A DNA stretch of 64,000 nt from Canariomyces notabilis (GCF_033297395.1 NW_027041842.1:124001-188000), one strand, 5' to 3'; shown: positions 44,383 to 56,071, counted from the stretch's first letter. The notes: generated from the sequence alone by a model not told the origin. A program made the numbers and translations.

Positions 44383-47300
44383 CGTTAGCTACTAGCTGCC
44401 TGCAGCCTCTATACTGTTTAGAGCCCTGAGCCAGCTACTTATCGCCGTGATATGTTCATGATGGTTCAGCACTGAGCAGTTCCGAGCTCAACTTTGGGGA
44501 GACGGCCGGGATCCGGCACGTAGGTTGTCAAACCGTTCATTAACATATATGCTGTGAATCCGGGCCACATTTATGGAGATGACGGAAACATGCCGACGTG
44601 ATGCGCAATGCCAATATATCCGGCCGCGTTACCCCAGGCCTTGGCTCACTTACAGTCTAGCCGGCTCACGTTTTCGGTAGAGTTCAGCAATAGGCCCTAT
44701 ATATAATGTGGGGGTTCACTTAAATTTGTAACGCTGATCAGCAACTGAACGTTCAGATATATGCCCGGGTCGATATGATGATTGCCGTTCCGGGCGTCCA
44801 CAACGGTGTTGCCACTTTTTAACTTGGGTACCTTACCTCACTTACCTAAGGTACTCAATGATATTGGCTGAGCGATCGGCTCTGTATAGACATGGTAGCT
44901 ACCTTACTTAGCATCCTATCTAAAGCAGTATCTATTGATATGTGAAGCTGACCGAAAATTTGACCGTGACATCAAGGTACTAGCTACCTTCCGTATTACT
45001 TAACGTGACTTCCGAGTCCAATTGCCAAAGAACTATAGGTATCTTACCTTAGATATGGATACTACTACACCGGGTAAGGTAGTAAGGTACTACTACCTAG
45101 TAATAGGGCATTGCCGCCTTAGACCTGCCATCGACTCGAACATCTGCATGACTGGGTAAGGTACCTGAGTCTTTACAGTTCCGGGCCAGTGCCGTAGTAG
45201 ATTCTCTATAACTGAACCTCGTAGAGAAGCGAGATATCTCTCTCGGAAGACCCAGTGACCTTACAGGCCGATCAGGTATTACAGGCGGATCAGGTAGTGC
45301 AGCGGCGTATAACCATCTTCGCCAATATTGGGTGCGGAGGCCGCGTCTTAGCTAGAGCATAGCCCTATGAGGTTATCGAAGTAGGAAATGTTGGCGAGCG
45401 AGTTTCTGTTTGCCGTGAAGGCGATCGCACCTTTCCGCCTTGGGTGTCTGGTCGAGGATGTACGAAGGTACAGTACAGTATAATATTTGTCGAGTTTTTG
45501 CCCATTCAGTTCGGCGAGACGTCCACATGACGATTGGGATCTGGCTAGCAGCCCTCAGCTTCCCCTTGGTGGTCGAGATAGGCGCCTGGTTCATTTTGGC
45601 TTGAAATAGCTGGATTACCCAGACGATCATCAATTTCATTACCTACCTTATACGATGGTCGGTTGCCAGCTTGAATTATCAAACTCAAAGGGGCGAGTTC
45701 CCAGGTACGACGATAACTACATGAGTCGTACTAGGGGGGCAGTGCGGTCCGGCTCGGGGGGGAGTGCCACATATAACTCTAACCCGGCGTATACACCCAC
45801 GCCCATACCCAGACCACTTGCCAGGCAAACCACACCCATAGCTACAAACAACGTTCACTCAATTGCAAGTAACGTTATAGTCAATTCGTTACATTCAGTT
45901 CGTCGCAGTCAATTCATCGCAGTCAGTCCATCGCAGTCAATTCGTCACAGTCAATTCATCGCAGTCAATTCATCACAGTCAATTCATCACGGTCATATCG
46001 TCGCAGTCAATCGTCGCAGTCAATCGTCGCAGTCAAATTCGTCGTAGTCGGGTCGCTACAGTCAGGTCATTACAGTTAGGTCATTGCAAGTCAGGGTCTC
46101 TCAGCTCAATAGAAATCTATATAATCAGGCCATTACTTATAGTTAAATCAACGTACAGTTCTAGCATTACAATCAGGGTATTGTAGTTAGGCGTCTATAA
46201 GTGGTCGTGTAAGTGGTGGGCGTGACGTGCGGAACAGTGGGAGTGGTGTGGGTGTAAAGAAGCAGAATTGCCGGTTTAGGGCTACATATGGCCCCACACT
46301 GCCTCCCGAGCCAGACCGCACTGCCCCCCTAGTACGACTCAACTACATACCCGTGGGTTCGACCTTCATTGCATTCAGGGCCCACCATAAACTTGATAAG
46401 TTGATACCTAGTTGATAACTTGATAGTGGCCCCTGACTGTACGAAGCTCGACCCAACAGGTACCTATGCAATGGCTCCTGCCCACTTTAGGTACAGTTAC
46501 CACAATCATGGCAGGCATTACTGGGCCTGCACTAGGGTATATTTAGTGGGATCTTGGCCTGTACTGTGCATACAGTACTGTACCCCCTAGTTTTCCCCAT
46601 TCAACAACCCTCAACCATTTCGGCCAACCCGATGAATATCTTCAGTCCCTGGCAGTGTACGCTCAATATTCCTCACACATATTCCCGTAAAATCCGCCCT
46701 CTACTACGGATTCCCCCGTCCTGCACAGTCTAAGACCGTGTGACCAATCCCAGCCTTGCGCTATGCAATGCGCTTCGACGTTACTGATGCCTTGCGAGGT
46801 CCAAGTCAGGGTTTGAAGGGGCGGACTACGGGGTTAGAGACGTATGGTTTACTTAGATTCTGCAACAGAAGAGGGCGGATTTTGCGGGAATATACGGTAC
46901 TAACCCCAGTGTATGTGCGGTGCTCACGCCACGCTCACCTCGGATCGCTCACCTCATCATCGTCGCCAAGCCTAAACTACACTACCTTGAGACTACTAAC
47001 CTCAGGACGTAAGTGCTCACCGTGACCTTATCAATTCCCTGTCTGGCTGATGATGCCGCTGTGCTGGAAGCAATCACATGCGGGGTGCCGTGTTCTCAAC
47101 GACGGCAAAGGCAATCGGGCCAACCGTGACCGACGACTCCTACTACCAAAGTACCAATGGCCCTTACGAATCTACCTTTCGAGTGGGAATTTGGTAACTT
47201 ATTGACTTGGCGTCCACTATCACAGAATCACAAGGCTTACCTAGGCTTACCCAGGCTCACCTGGAACCACCTGCTTTGCGGTTTGTGCTAGATGTCGGCT

Positions 47301-47566
47301 GGTCGCTCAATCTTGAGCAACCCCTAGTCGACATTTAGAATGCAAATGCCGATGGATGCCTACCTATACCTACTTATACATGGAAAAGTGATTCCCACCT
47401 CCCCGGGACCTCAGCAATGGTATATATACTACTAACTCGTCCTAACCGGCACGGGCAAGCCACTGCCACCGGCAACGACTTCTCAGCTACAACTCTCCCG
47501 AGGGATAGTATCTCCCTAACACCAAGTCTTGCCACTGCAGTGCTGTGAAACTTGAAGAGACCAGGC
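44383..47566. other. 3.2-kb gene-poor, repeat-bearing region
   Basis: No supportable gene. The first 0.8 kb includes dense GGTACC/ACCTAAGG/TACCTTAC motifs (44820-45170). A 15-bp minisatellite follows at 45876-46095. The 130-codon frame at 45655-46047 is mostly a translation of that minisatellite. The right end is the presumed promoter of the SGNH/subtilase locus. Confidence 0.5.
45876..46095. repeat. 15-bp minisatellite (CGCAGTCAATTCATC)
   Basis: About 14 degenerate copies of a 12-15 bp unit built on CAGTCAATTCATCG. The copies are most regular at 45901-45985 and drift toward CAGTCAGGTCATTA at the right end. In one frame the 15-bp period gives a 5-residue repeat, but that frame is not a supported gene. 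Confidence 0.85.
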
Positions 47567-50500
47567 ATGATGGGACTTGGGCTTTTGTTCTATTTGCTGG
47601 CCCATGGTATGGGGCTTCTTGAAACTGCCGCCGCCCAGGACAACCGTCCCCCCGAACTACCCGAGGGAGCCTAGTACGTCACATCACACGATGACCTCAC
47701 TTTTCCCTTGATGTTTGGCTTCGCTTACTAACCTCGTGAGGATATGTAGCGTTATCCGGGGCTGGACGGCCTTTGGAGACTCGTACGCCGCCGGCCTTGC
47801 GCGAACGGATTCTGGGGCTGCGGCCAGGGGCTCAACGCGCATCCTCGATACTTGAACAATCCCGGCTTCGGGTTTGCGCCGCTCCCAGGCCACGAATTCT
47901 CGTTTCTGGCCTGCTCCAGCGCTGTCATGAGGGATGTGCTCGACACGCAACTGCCCGCCTTCCAGTCGAGCGACAGGTCCGTCAAAGACAGCGCCACCAT
48001 CTCCATCGGCGGAAATGATGTCGACTTTGTCGGTATCCTCAAGGCCTGCATCTTCAGGACATGGTTCTCTGGCGAATGCGACGACAGAGTGCAGGCCGCG
48101 CAGAGGACAATTGATGGTATCGCTCACAGGCTCGCTGACGTCTACACTCGGATCCTGGACGCGGCTGTCGCCGGCGGCGCCCCGTACCATTTCACATTAT
48201 TTGCTACCGGCAAGCTTAACCCATCCCTGTGGCCATTCCATTCACAATGGCCTCTTAGATCTGAACTTGAAGCTAACGTTGGCGTTGACCGGGAGATGCA
48301 GGCTATGCCGAGTTTTTCAACAGCACCACCACGCAGTGCAACGATGTCAGCTTTGACGTGCTATTTTTCAGGGGCGCCAGACTCACAACCGAGCTACGGG
48401 AAAGGCTAAACGTATTAACGCGTAACCTCAACGAAAGGATGGCAGGAGCCGCCGAAATTGCCAACCTTGGGAGGGAGCCAGGCCAGGGCCGGGTCCAGCA
48501 TGTACCTATTAATGAAAGATTCCAGGGTCACCGGTTCTGCGAGGAGGGCGTCACGGAACCCAATTACAACAACCCCCAAAGCTGGTTTCTTCTCCATGCC
48601 AGCACCGACCACGTTCCCCCCGGAGCCCTGCTACCCGATCCCGATCCCATGCCGTCGCCATTTGAGGGACCGAGGGAGATAACCGAGGCTTTGTGCGCCG
48701 ATATTTTGAGCAGAGACAATGTGACTGCGGGCATTGAGTTTGGCCAGTACATGGCATGCACCGTGGCCGCGACGCTTGCAAACGGAGAACGGCTGGCCGA
48801 CCACCTCAACACTACGGTGCCGCCGGGGGAGGAAGACCCAAACCTGTATGTATTACACCAACTGTGCAGCTGCCCTTTGACGCTTTTTTTTTTGTCTTCT
48901 TATTTCCTTCCTTTTTTTTTCTTTTTCTTTTTCTTTCTTTCTTCTTTCTTTTACCCCCTTAAGCTGACAAGTTGATGTAAAACCTGAACCTGGTACTAAC
49001 AAGGGCCGTCACACTACCTTAGGATTCCCGAACGCTGGGCAAAGGCTTTTCATCCAAAGTCGATTGGGCAGCACGCGATGGCCTTGGCAATTCGTGATGC
49101 TACGAGGCCGGGGAGGGGCAACCATTTGGCCCGTATCCTGCTCATCTTCAGGGGGAACGACGAGCAGTGGGCCGCGTTGAGACGTGAGGTGTCAAGTCTG
49201 GGCGGGCACGAGCCCGTCATCATGGAAAGCACGACAGGCCTAGACATCAAAGGCCTCGTTACGTACATGGCTCTCACAAGGGCGAGGGAGCTCACCACGA
49301 GCCCTTTGCGGGAAGCACTGGGTCTAAGGGGCTTCTCCATTGACCCCAGTGTGCACACAACGGCGTCCAACGACACGGCCTGGCTGGACGAAGTGTCAGA
49401 CGATGACGATGAGTTCGACGACGACGGCGGCCAAGTTACCGATCCTGATCCCCCTGATGGAGATCGCGGCGGACAGGGCAACAAGGCACGACTCAGACGG
49501 CGGCGCATCACCAGTACTAGTAGTACTAGCACCATTCTAGGCCCAGGGCGCATTTCTGTTTCTGAGGCCCAGCGACGACCGCGGCAAGTGATCGAGTCGG
49601 ATTTGGAGCTCCAGTTTGGCGTTTATGGGGAAGGCGAGTATCCGCGCTGGCTCGCCCAACTGTCCAACCCGCCCCGATTCCAAAACACCCTTTACTCCAT
49701 GTATAGGGGTTACTTGCAAGACGCTCGGGCTGGATCCGATGTCCACATCTACATTCTTGACGGACCGGTTCATCGAGATCACCCGGTGAGCCATTACTTA
49801 TCTCTTCTCTTACCCAAGGTTAGGCGAGGACAGTTAGTACTGATACCATGAGTGCCCCTACCTTAGGAGTTTAGAGGAAGACTCCAACCTGGCTACACGG
49901 CCCGTTTCTCCGTCCCGCCGGACGACTATGCTTTTTTCCACGGCACCTGCGTGGCGAGCCTTGCAGGAAGCGAAGCGTTTGGAGCGACGAAGAGCGGGGA
50001 GAATATCATTCCTGTTATAAGGGGGTACGGAAGCCTAGATGCCTCCACCCTCTTTGACGCGCGCTTTGGATTGTGGACCATGTTCGCCAGCATGAGAAGA
50101 TGGGCAAGGCCGTCATCAACTACTCGGCGGGTAAAGAGCCCCTGATCCAATTCCCTACCTTGGCTACCTGTGAGTTGGCTTTACTGACCTGACAATCTGC
50201 CTACCTCAACCAGTCACCTACCGAGCTTATTGGGCTGATACGGAAATGCTGGAGGAAAGAAACAGGAGGCGGTCCTATTTTTACAGGTTTGACAGCTTCG
50301 ATCCCTGGTTCCACTTTCTGCCCATCCTGAGAGAGAACGGAATCGTGGTGTCCACGGCCGTGGGAAACGACGGACGCAGAAATCGGTCGCCAGTTTGGAT
50401 CGATATAGATTCGCCGCAGCGCTACGCAGCGCGCGGAATTCCCGGGCGCGGCCCGGGAGACGGGGATGCGAGCGACACCATGATTGTGGTCGGCGCCGTG

Positions 50501-52182
50501 GACAGGTTCGCCAGGGGGGTTGCGGATTGGCAAAATCATTACACCGAAATCATCACAGTGTCTTTCTTTCTTTTCTTCTTTCCTCCAACAAGCCCCCCGC
50601 CCCCCCCCCCCCCCCGACTCCCCCAGCAACTTCTCAGAACTAATTGCAATGCTTTTAGACCTGCGGTCCCCGTCAAGCATGCTCCATCAATGGCTGCAAC
50701 GGCCAGTTTGAAGGCCTCAGCTCGATTGCCCGCTGTACCGGCAACTTTGCAGGGTGCCGATGCAATCCCACCGACGTGACATGCGGTCCTCCCCAGCCAT
50801 GCGACCGTAACGGCTACGCCGGCAACTTCGAGATAGCCATGGTGGAGCCCGTATGCACAGGCAACTTCCGTGGGTGCAGGTGCAGCCCGGTGGCAGGCAC
50901 CTGTGGCCAGCCGCAGTCATGCGACCTCAACGGCTGCCATGGGACCTACGACGCCAACTCCAACACGGCGCGTTGCCGCGGCAATTTCAGGGGGTGTGTT
51001 TGCAACCCCGGCCCCAACGCTTGCGGTCCGCCCCAACCGTGCGATTTGAACGGCTGCGCGGGCACCTACGACGCCTTCTCCAACACGGCCCGATGTCGTG
51101 GGAATTTCCGCGGTTGCGTCTGCACGCCCGTGCCGTCGAGCTGCGGCCCACGCCAAAACTGCGACCTGAACGGGTGCGAGGGCCGCTACGACGGCCTTTC
51201 CAACACGGCGCGGTGCACAAACTTTTACCGCGGCTGCGAATGCAATCCAGGCCCGGCGACCTGTGGCCCGCCTCAGTCGTGCGATCTCAACGGATGCGAC
51301 GGCTCCTACGATGCCAACTCCAACGTCCGCGCTGCCGTGGTAACTTTAGGGGCTGCCAGTGCAATCCCACCCCGCGGACGTGCGGTGCGCCCCAGAGTTG
51401 CAGCGCCGGCGGGTGCGCGGGTACATTCGACCCCAACTCCAACGTAGCGCGGTGTCGAAACAACTATGCGGGCTGCGTGTGCGTGCCGTCGACGGGGTCT
51501 TGCGGGACGCCGCTGAGCTGCGATCTCAACGGTTGCGCGGGCACCTACGACTTCAACTCCAACGTGGCGCGCTGCCGTGGGAACTTTGCCGGGTGCATCT
51601 GTCTGCCGACCCAGAACACGTGCAGGCCGCCGCAGACTTGCGCGGCCGGCGGGTGCGAGGGCACCTACGACAACCGCGAGCTGGGCGTGGCGACATGCAA
51701 GGCCGCCTACCGCGGGTGCCGTGTGCAATCCGGTGCCGGGCTCGCTGGGTGGGTGCGGCACCCTCAAGCGCTGCGACTTTGGCGATTGCAACGCGGCGGC
51801 GCCCGTGTCCGGCGGCGGCCTCGGCACCTGCCGCTCCGGCCGCTACGCGGACTGCGCCTGTGTCCCGACCCCGGCGCCGCCGGACGGCACGTGCCCCACG
51901 GCGGGATGCATCGACCCGGTCGGTCCGACGGTTCCGGCCATCGACTACACGGATTGCCGCATGGGGTATTGCTCCCGGCTGCGGGTGCCGGGCGCCGCCT
52001 GGGAGTGCCTCTGTATTTGCCCGGATGGTCGGGCATACGGGGGGATGATGCCCGGCAACCCCGGTCGCCGCTGCAACGCCGCGCGCGAAGGTGCGCCGCG
52101 CGGTGGCTACGTTCCGTCCAATGGCGATGCGTTTTGGGAGTCGTTTTGCGAGTTTTTCTTCTGGAATCCTCTCTGCTGGTAG
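47567..52182 (+). pseudogene. SGNH/subtilase/Cys-repeat secreted protein, frameshifted
   Basis: Exons as read: 47567-47673, 47750-48209, 48302-48845, 49023-49785, 49867-50130, 50214-50557, 50659-52182. A signal peptide (MMGLGLLFYLLAHG) precedes an SGNH hydrolase (AFGDSYAAG block I; SIGGNDVDF block III; FHPKSIGQHA with the catalytic His). An acidic linker, then a subtilase-like domain: IYILDGPVHRDHP (Asp), FFHGTCVASLAGSEAFGATK (His) and STAVGNDG (oxyanion Asn), but no GTSxA Ser motif. The C-terminal third is a 40-residue Cys-rich repeat array. Four shifts break the frame: near 47797 (one base short), 50061 (two extra in a CG run), 51323 (one short) and 51722 (one extra). Intron 2 starts with GC. 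An extracellular esterase/protease-like, matrix-binding role is inferred from the domains. The shifts could be real decay or assembly errors. Confidence 0.8.
50659..51740 (+). repeat. Nine 40-residue Cys-rich repeats, 120-bp period
   Basis: Units start at 50659, 50779, 50899, 51019, 51139, 51259, 51378, 51498 and 51618. All are 120 bp except the sixth (119), which locates a one-base loss. The consensus protein unit is TCGPPQxCDLNGCxGTYD, then SNTARCRGNFRGCxCNP, with six Cys. Unit 2 has Tyr for the third Cys. The ninth unit ends with a one-base gain. A divergent tenth unit and a different Cys-rich C-terminus follow, ending in a Phe/Trp-rich segment before TAG/TGA. Strong nucleotide similarity between units suggests expansion by duplication. 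Confidence 0.93.
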
Positions 52183-53039
52183 TTTGGCTGCCTGTCCTGG
52201 TGGCTAAGACAGGCAGTGGGGTGGGAAGGGGGGGTTTATTTTGCTATTTTGTTACCCCTGATCAGTGATGTTGCAACGTTTGCAAACACTTCTTTCGGCA
52301 TTTGCAATCCTCCACTTCGCTCCACTATACTACATACCAGTTAGAGCCTAATAAGCATCCCTTGAGTCTGCTTACCACTCATTAGCTTAAGTAAACCTAA
52401 CATCTAGCCGTTGCCACCTCCAGACCCGTTTTCGTGAAGCGCCAAGAGCCGACCAACACCCAAACTGATACTAGTAGGACTTGTAACTCGGAGCTATGGT
52501 TTATAACCGGTCCCCGTGCTGTAAAGCGCGCCGGCAAACAAGGTGCAGGAGACCGGGGATGTCCCGCGCCGACGGATTCGGGAGCATTGCTTCCTTGGTA
52601 AGCAGGGTCTCCGGCTCACGATGTCATGCATGTAAACCTCGACGTTGGAATTTGGGCAACTCTGACATAATCCTGGGCTATCGACCAGGCTATCCGAGCC
52701 GCAAATCGAACTGCCAAACCGCCTAAGCTGGGCGCTGTGGATGGAGTCAGCTGACGGATATGGTTACAAATGGAAGGAGAGGCCTCGTCAATTGGGTAGC
52801 TCGCATTTCAGCGGAAGTTGCGACATGGAACACAGCCTGTATATAACCCCAGAAGTGGTCCTCCTCAACCGCCAGGCCCATCATCATCAGTTCAACACTT
52901 CAGCAGAAGCGGCAAACAGCAACAAACAGCAACAAACAGCAACAAACAGCAACAAACAGCAACAAACAGCAACAAACAGCAACAAAACAGCAACAAAACA
53001 GCAACAAAACAGCAACAAAACAGCAATTCTTGACACAAA
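52183..53039. other. Intergenic region and repetitive leader
   Basis: 0.86 kb between the frameshifted locus and the next gene. No gene is supported. The last 125 bases are the tandem CAA-rich leader annotated separately. Confidence 0.5.
52912..53024 (+). repeat. CAA-rich tandem repeat in 5' leader
   Basis: Seven or so copies of the 10-bp unit AACAAACAGC (to 52980) followed by four exact 11-bp units AACAAAACAGC (52981-53024). It ends 15 bases before the ATG of the downstream dehydrogenase. Being almost free of G and T, the transcript would be unstructured here. Confidence 0.92.
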
Positions 53040-54127
53040 ATGCCTTCATACGTCATCACCGGCGTTTCCAGGGGTCTCGGGGTAGGTACCATCACCGTGC
53101 TCTTTCGTGGATAGGTACTGAGTCTGGTTTTCCAGTACGAGTTTCTCCGCCAGTACTCGAGCGAACCCGAGAGCCTTGTCATTGGACTGGTCCGCAACAA
53201 AGCCGAGACGGATAAAAAGGTGTCGGAGGACCCTGACCTAAAGACGCGGTCCAACATCCACATCTTGCAAGCCGACATCACCGACTACAACGCTTTGAAG
53301 GTGAGTGACCTCGACGTCGCCATTGGGAAGAGATGCTGATGTATGTACAATACGACCCCAACAGCAAGCCGCTGCCGACACGGCCAAGTTCACCGGGGGC
53401 AGTGTCGACTGCCTCATTGCCAACGCGGGATACGTGCCAAAGTTTGATGCTGTCGACGGAATTGGCGATTTGTATGCTCCCCCGGAAGTCGGTTCGTGCA
53501 ACAATCAGACTGACATGGACAACAATATAGGGGCGACAGTCCGGAGGAGTTGACCAAGACAATGAGGGACCTCTTTGAGATCAACGTCCTTGGCAATATC
53601 CACTTTTTCAACCTGTTCATGCCGCTTATCCTCAAGGGCGAGGTCAAGAAGGTCATTACCATTACCAGCGGGTATGGCGACATTGAGATAACCAAAAACT
53701 TCGACCTCGAGGCGTCGCCCCTGTATTCAGTCAGCAAGGCGGCCGCCAATATGGTTATTGCCAAGTTCAGCGCCCAGTACAAGAAGGACGGGATTCTTTT
53801 CCTTTCCGTTTGCCCTGGCGTCGCGGAAGTCGGGCACTTCAGTGGCCGTACGTTACACCACCCGAACTGCTTTTGTTTCCCCTTTCGCTTTTCCATCAGC
53901 ATTGGCTTTGCAGCCTCTCTGACAAAACTTTGGCAGTGACGGAGCGGCAGCAGCAGCGCGTGGGGGCCGTAGCCGCCAAGTTCATGGAGTATGCACCGCA
54001 CTGGAAGGGCCCGCAGACGCCGGAGCAGTCGGTGGCGGCGGTGCGGTCGGTCATTGCGAACGCGAGCATCGAGAAGGGCAATGGTGGTGATTACGTTTCG
54101 CACTTTGGCAACAAGCAGTGGCTTTGA
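53040..54127 (+). CDS. Short-chain dehydrogenase/reductase
   Basis: Five exons (53040-53081, 53136-53300, 53365-53471, 53531-53847, 53937-54127), all GT-AG introns, give 273 residues. MPSYVITGVSRGLGYEFL holds the TGxxxGxG cofactor motif, DITDYNAL the acidic position, and CLIANAGYV the NNAG equivalent. The catalytic set is complete: Ser151 (ITSGYG), Tyr170 and Lys174 (YSVSKAA). It is of the classical NAD(P)-dependent type common in fungal secondary metabolism and detoxification. The substrate cannot be told. Its ATG follows a CAA-rich tandem-repeat leader by 15 nt. It lies head-to-tail with the regulator-like gene 303 bp downstream. Confidence 0.93.
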
Positions 54128-54430
54128 GTGAGGGGCGTGAGGAGGCCAAGCGATGATCTCTTTCCAAAATCGCTTAGCTCCACTTCTCCACTCCGCCTGC
54201 AGTGTAACCTGAGATTTGGGAAGAGGGCAAGTGGGCCCCGGCGCCCGTAGTCAAGTGGGTCACATGAGGCAATCAGCACCGATGGGAGCAACAACAACAG
54301 CGGGTAGCGGGTATCTTAGAGAGAGTGATAAGCGGTTGATATCAATCGAATAGGAAACTGGGTGCAAATGTGTAGTCGTCACATCGAATCGTGAAGACGG
54401 TTCCTGTGTCGCTCGCCCAACAGAACAAAC

Positions 54431-56071
54431 ATGAAGACAGCAGCGTACCCGAGCCCGGAGAGGACCGACAGTGACAACGAGGAGCAGCATCAGAAGTCAA
54501 AGTCAAGCGCAAGACCAGCGTTTCGAGTTTCATGGCCTCTTGCTGGGGACGGACGACGCGCCGTCGTGGGCGAATCGCCTCCTTCCTCCACGTACGGGGG
54601 AGTTAAAATCAGCCATCCCATTCCCGCGTCGCGTATCATCCACGTCCTGCAAGGGGACATGGAGGTGCACTACCAATCTGCTCACCGGGTCGCAAAGGGC
54701 AAGTACGCCCCGCCGACTCTGGACCTGCCGCTTCACTGGAACTCGGCGAAAATCAATCTCGAAGACCATGAACTGCTCGAGCACTTCCAGCACGCCGCCT
54801 CGAGATCCCTTACCATCATTGGGCACGACCCTGTGGAGCTGGGCAATGCCTTGATCAGGATCGCCCTATCCGGTACTACAGCGTCTGCAAAAGCCGTGCT
54901 GCAGTCCTTACTCGCCTTTTCCTGGATCCATCGCCACGATGTGCATCCTGGAGCGTGCGAGCACAAGATTGCGGCCATCAGGTCCTTGAGGGTTGCGTCG
55001 ACCAGCAGCAATGTTGGAGCTATTGAGGCTATACAGCACGTTGCAGCGGGGATGCTGCTGTGTTCTTTTGAGGCATGTGAAACCTACCTATCTACGGATG
55101 TCAGGGGGGGCGATACCTACTACCGTGCTAGACTCGAATACTGATCAACAAATTCAGATACACCAATCTTCCTGTACCTCTGGCGAATGGATCACGTACC
55201 TCTGTGGTGTCCTGAACATCATCCAAGCCGCAGGTCTCAATAAGGGCCCCCAAGATAGCGATCTAGTCATCCTCCTAGATTGGGTGTATTACAACGATGT
55301 CCTCGCCCGGTTCAGCCTCCAACACTGGAAGCGAGACACCACCGTCGTTGACCTGGAGATTTGGAACCATCCATGCTTTCCATCGAGCTCGTCTACTAGC
55401 CCACCATCGATTCTAGGAGATCTCCCTGCCGAGGTACGTTGTTTCAAAATGATCGGGTCTGCTTGTTTAAACGACGGGGCGTCTCACAGCAATCATAGAC
55501 CTCCCAAGCCCCCCCAGCGGCATTCACCCTTATCCGGTTATTATCCGCAGTGTGCGAGGCAGTTCACTTATCTACTGACATGTCCCCTGAACATGCCAAT
55601 GACCACAAAGATTACTTGAGGGTTCTCGACTGGCGAATCCGAAGTCTAGACCTGGCTGCCATGGCCGGCGGCAACGCCGATGCCCGAATGGCGATGGAAC
55701 TATACCAGCTTGCAGTGCTCGTGTACCTCAACCGCATGTCTGAGTTTCAACCCGCCAACCAGCGAGTTAGAACGCAGCAGCATACCGACAGGGCTTTTAC
55801 TCTCCTTGGGCTGCTTGGTTCATGCGAGAGGCAGTTTCCGGTTTTCATCTTCGGTTGTGAGGCTCGATGTGACGAGCAGCGGGCCGTTGTGCTCGATCTT
55901 ATCGCCCGGACCGAGAAGAGCGTGGCTTCACGGTCGTTTGAGCATGTCCGGCTGTTGCTGCAAGCGATTTGGGCGCAGGATGATCTTGCGGAGAGGGGGT
56001 TTGATTATGAATATGCGGACCGGCTGAGCAGGGTCATCAGCCGGGCGAGGATCATGCCCATGTTTGTGTGA
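54431..56071 (+). CDS. Fungal transcription-factor-domain protein, no zinc cluster
   Basis: Three exons (54431-55072, 55158-55433, 55499-56071) give 496 residues. The body matches the fungal-specific transcription factor domain type 2: RRAVVGESPPS after a FRVSWPLAGDG motif, LLEHFQHAASRSL, AAGMLLCSFE joined to IHQSSCTSGEWITYL, and RVLDWRIRSLD. In this family FRVSWP-like sequence follows directly after an N-terminal Zn2Cys6 DNA-binding cluster. Here only about 33 hydrophilic residues precede it and no Cys cluster lies upstream in any frame, so the DNA-binding part is absent. Intron 1 (55073-55157) starts GC (GAG before GCATGT). It may be a co-regulator, a decayed regulator, or use a missed exon. 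It lies between the dehydrogenase and P450 genes. Confidence 0.8.

Noticed and set aside
45655..46047. 130-codon frame with 5-residue repeats
   Set aside because: It is a translation of the minisatellite, has no ATG context or family similarity and no flanking gene structure.
47567..52182. Repeat-induced point mutation as the cause of the broken SGNH/subtilase gene
   Set aside because: The breaks are small indels; no excess of C-to-T nonsense changes is seen and the sequence remains GC-rich with intact codons between breaks.
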